NCBI RefSeq assembly: GCF_000350165.1
Contig: NZ_CAUI01000005.1
Coordinates: 186,001 to 250,000, forward strand
Length of the DNA: 64,000 nt
Source of the DNA: Halanaerobium saccharolyticum subsp. saccharolyticum DSM 6643
GTDB taxonomy: Bacteria; Bacillota; Halanaerobiia; Halanaerobiales; Halanaerobiaceae
Reading direction: 5' to 3'
Part shown: positions 61,727 through 64,000 of the stretch, piece after piece
Numbering within the stretch: the stretch's first letter is position 1
Layout: each line of letters starts with the position of its first letter
The notes under the pieces: generated by a model
Told to the model about the DNA's origin: nothing
Seen by the model: only the letters and a program-made list of their open reading frames with translations
Database searches by the model: none
Made by a program: the position numbers and the translations under genes

Positions 61727-63025
61727 ATGAAAATTTTAAATCAAAGTAAAGAAAATTTAGCTCAACTTAAAGAAGATGGAATTACAAGACACCGATTATT
61801 TATTCTAGCCCTGCAGCATATGTTTGCTATGTTTGGCTCAACAGTACTGGTACCGGCGCTGACAGGTCTAAACCCTGCGGTTGCACTTTTTACATCTGGA
61901 CTTGGAACCTTGATTTTCCATTTAATTACAGGTGGTAAAGTTCCAGCATATTTAGGGTCTTCTTTTGCGTTTATTGCGCCTATTATAGCAGCACAAAATC
62001 AGTTTGGCCGAGATGGAGCCATGCTCGGGATTATAACTGTAGGTCTTGTTTATGCGCTGATGTCATTAGTGATTCGACTGCTGGGCACAGAATTCTTCAG
62101 AAAATTATTACCGCCAGTAGTAGTAGGACCAGTTATTATAACAATTGGACTTGGGCTTGCACCAACAGCTAAAGATATGGCTTCAGAACATTTATTAGTG
62201 GCATTTGTTACTCTTGCAATTGCTGTTGGAGTCAGCGTCTTTGCTAAAGGAATTATCAAAGTAATTCCAATTTTACTCGGAATTATCGGTGGCTACACTT
62301 TTGCTGCCTTTTTAGGACTTGTAGATTTCACCCCGGTGATGGAAGCCTCCTGGTTTTCTCTACCAAAATTTGCTTTACCAACAGTAAGTGGTAATTTAAG
62401 AGCGATTTCACTTGTAGCTCCAATTGCCTTAGTAACAATGGTTGAGCACTTAGGTGATGTTGTTGCAATCAGTTCAACTGTAAAAAAAGACTTTATAGAA
62501 GAGCCAGGTTTACATAGAACCCTACTTGGTGACGGAATTGCAACCTTAGTTGCTGGACTTTTCGGTGGACCTCCTAACACAACTTATGGTGAAAATGTAG
62601 GGGTTTTAGCCTTAACCAAAGTATATAACCCAATGATTATTCAGCTGACAGCAGTAATAGTAATCTTAAGTTCTTTTATTCAAAAAGTTGGAGTTTTAAT
62701 TCAGACTATCCCCACTGCAGTAATGGGCGGAATTGTTTTCTTACTCTTTGGTATGATAGCTTCAATCGGACTCAGAACTTTAGTTGAAAATGAAGTAGAT
62801 CTTTCTAAAAATAGAAATTTAGTCATAGTTTCAGTAACTCTGGTAGTTGGAATTTCCAATCTGACTTTAAATTTTGCTGGACTTGAATTTGGTGGCATGG
62901 GACTGGCAGCTATAGTTGGAATAATAATGAACTTAATCTTACCTGCAATGGAAAAAGAAGATAAACAAATAGAAAAAGAAGAAGAACTAAAAATAAAGTC
63001 AGAATTAAGGTATGAAGCAAACTAA
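61727..63025 (+). CDS. uraA: Uracil permease (NCS2 family)
   Basis: The 432-residue membrane protein has HRLFILALQHMFAMFGSTVL, LTGLNPAVALFTSGLGTLIF, the GKVPAYLGSSFAFIAPIIAA motif and GLFGGPPNTTYGENVGVLAL with TKVYNP nearby, the nucleobase-binding signature of UraA/PyrP. A charged tail rich in Glu and Lys follows the last helix. Uracil uptake fits its position behind a PyrR attenuator. A GGAGGT site precedes ATG. pyrB follows 23 bases later. Confidence 0.94.
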   Translation: MKILNQSKENLAQLKEDGITRHRLFILALQHMFAMFGSTVLVPALTGLNPAVALFTSGLGTLIFHLITGGKVPAYLGSSFAFIAPIIAAQNQFGRDGAMLGIITVGLVYALMSLVIRLLGTEFFRKLLPPVVVGPVIITIGLGLAPTAKDMASEHLLVAFVTLAIAVGVSVFAKGIIKVIPILLGIIGGYTFAAFLGLVDFTPVMEASWFSLPKFALPTVSGNLRAISLVAPIALVTMVEHLGDVVAISSTVKKDFIEEPGLHRTLLGDGIATLVAGLFGGPPNTTYGENVGVLALTKVYNPMIIQLTAVIVILSSFIQKVGVLIQTIPTAVMGGIVFLLFGMIASIGLRTLVENEVDLSKNRNLVIVSVTLVVGISNLTLNFAGLEFGGMGLAAIVGIIMNLILPAMEKEDKQIEKEEELKIKSELRYEAN

Positions 63026-63048
63026 AAAACCAGGTAGGAGGTCAGTAA

Positions 63049-63990
63049 ATGAGTTTGAAAAGAAAAGATTTTTTAGGTCTTTATAATGCATCTAAAGAGG
63101 AAATTAATGAAATCCTGGATACTGCAGTAGCAATGAAGGATATTTTAACTAGAACAGTCAAAAAAGTTCCGACACTGCGTGGGAAAACAGTAATAAATTT
63201 ATTTTATGAGCCTTCAACAAGAACTAAGTTTTCTTTTAATCTAGCAGCAAAAAGACTGAGTGCAGATGTAATGAGTATTTCAAAATCTTCTAGCAGCATT
63301 GCTAAGGGAGAAAGCCTGCTTGATACAGCAAAAACAATGGAAGTTATGGGAGCTGATGTAGTAGTTATTAGACACAGTGCACCTGGAGCAGCTAAATTTT
63401 TGGCAAAAAACATTTCCGCAAGTGTGCTTAACGCAGGTGATGGTGCCCATGCTCACCCAACTCAGGCTCTTTTAGATATTTACAGTATTAAAGAAAGACT
63501 TGGGGAAATTGCTGGGCTTAAAGTTTTGATTGTAGGAGATATTGCTCACAGTCGAGTGGCTCGCTCAAATATCTGGGGTTTAAATAAATTAGGAGCTGAA
63601 GTTTCAGTTGCAGGCCCCCAGACTTTAATCCCCAGGGAAATAGAAAAAATGGGAGTTAAAGTTTATTCTGATTTGGATCAGGCTTTAGAAAATGTAGATG
63701 TTGTTAATATTTTAAGAATCCAAATGGAAAGACAGGAAAGTGGACTTTTTCCTTCAATTAGAGAATACAGAGAAATTTACGGAATGAATGCAGAACGCTT
63801 ACAGATGATAGGCGAAAAAGCAGTGATAATGCATCCAGGTCCAATGAACAGAGGTATAGAAATTGAAAGTTCAGTTGCAGATAGCTCACAGTCAGTAATT
63901 ACAGAACAGGTTAAAAATGGAGTGGCAATTAGAATGGCACTACTATACTTACTGGCCGGGAGGGAGATAGATAATGAAAAGCTTAATTAA
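63049..63990 (+). CDS. pyrB: Aspartate carbamoyltransferase catalytic subunit
   Basis: The 313-residue enzyme has the carbamoyl-phosphate motif FYEPSTRTKFSFNLAAKRLS, then SSSSIAKGESLLDTAKTMEV, NAGDGAHAHPTQALLDIYSI and HPGPMNRGIEIES, which is the aspartate-binding loop. It condenses carbamoyl phosphate and aspartate. No separate PyrI gene lies between it and pyrC, so it is the unregulated trimer type. It overlaps the start of pyrC by 17 bases. Confidence 0.96.
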   Translation: MSLKRKDFLGLYNASKEEINEILDTAVAMKDILTRTVKKVPTLRGKTVINLFYEPSTRTKFSFNLAAKRLSADVMSISKSSSSIAKGESLLDTAKTMEVMGADVVVIRHSAPGAAKFLAKNISASVLNAGDGAHAHPTQALLDIYSIKERLGEIAGLKVLIVGDIAHSRVARSNIWGLNKLGAEVSVAGPQTLIPREIEKMGVKVYSDLDQALENVDVVNILRIQMERQESGLFPSIREYREIYGMNAERLQMIGEKAVIMHPGPMNRGIEIESSVADSSQSVITEQVKNGVAIRMALLYLLAGREIDNEKLN

Positions 63991-64000
63991 AAATGGTAGA
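63974..64000 (+). CDS. pyrC: Dihydroorotase, first residues only
   Basis: ATG 63974 after GGGAGGGAG opens MKSLIKNGR, the usual beginning of class I dihydroorotase (KLLIKNGR-type). The gene runs off the window after nine codons. It overlaps pyrB by 17 bases. The call relies on nine residues plus operon context, so it is moderate. Confidence 0.6.

Overview
The window is about 64 kb of AT-rich DNA with strong AGGAGG ribosome-binding sites, frequent TTG/GTG starts, compact operons and a fermentative gene content: B12-dependent diol metabolism in a microcompartment, acetate/propionate kinase, a trimeric [FeFe] hydrogenase, and no respiratory genes apart from one broken antiporter-type subunit. This suggests an anaerobic low-GC Firmicute-like bacterium. 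A Halanaerobium-type halophile fits best, but that is inference from style and content; there is no 16S gene here.

Region 1 (1-16.4 kb) is the downstream part of a propanediol-utilisation (pdu) microcompartment operon, all on the + strand. Order: pduG (cut by the window edge), pduH, a pduK-like shell gene, a pduJ/A-like shell gene, eutJ-like chaperone, pduM-like, pduN, pduO split into adenosyltransferase and haem-binding-type genes, pduP, pduS, pduT, pduW, a methylthioribose-kinase-like gene, a second pduP, pduQ, pduU, pduV and pduL, then a terminator. The diol dehydratase and pduA/B should lie just upstream. The products cover cofactor repair and recycling (GH, O, S), aldehyde conversion (P, P2, Q), acyl-CoA to acyl-phosphate to acid plus ATP (L, W), and the shell (K, J, N, T, U). 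Several cargo proteins carry similar amphipathic encapsulation-type helices, one of them on a long tail of PduH.

Region 2 (16.5-37.3 kb) is mixed: a DUF2254 membrane protein; a P2-type cation ATPase with a degenerate MocR-type regulator; a baeRF-family protein; two chemoreceptors; an HI0933-family flavoprotein; tRNA-Leu(CAA); a frameshifted NuoL/MrpD-type subunit; a cold-shock protein; DegV; tRNA-Thr(CGT); a membrane protein; a class V aminotransferase; a cation/proton antiporter; and two half-size permeases.

Region 3 (37.4-50 kb) holds a GltD-like flavoprotein with an HdrB-like partner and a TVP38-type membrane protein; a YnjBCD-like ABC transporter with a CDP-alcohol phosphatidyltransferase gene between its two permease genes; a methyltransferase; and a compact NuoE/NuoF/HydA hydrogenase operon.

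Region 4 (50-64 kb) is pyrimidine synthesis: carAB, then pyrR, uraA, pyrB and the first bases of pyrC. Three PyrR-type attenuators precede carA, pyrR and uraA. Between the two pyrimidine blocks sits an exopolysaccharide module: BcsB-like protein, MshEN-GT2 synthase, membrane protein and mannose-1-phosphate guanylyltransferase.

Most unusual observations: a methylthioribose-kinase-like gene inside a pdu operon; the encapsulation-like tail on PduH; a hairpin that restores Shine-Dalgarno spacing before the lipoprotein at 40917; the YnjBCD/CDP-alcohol transferase gene order; a MocR protein lacking the PLP lysine beside a P-type ATPase with an operator-like palindrome; and an ATT start on the mannose-1-phosphate guanylyltransferase gene.
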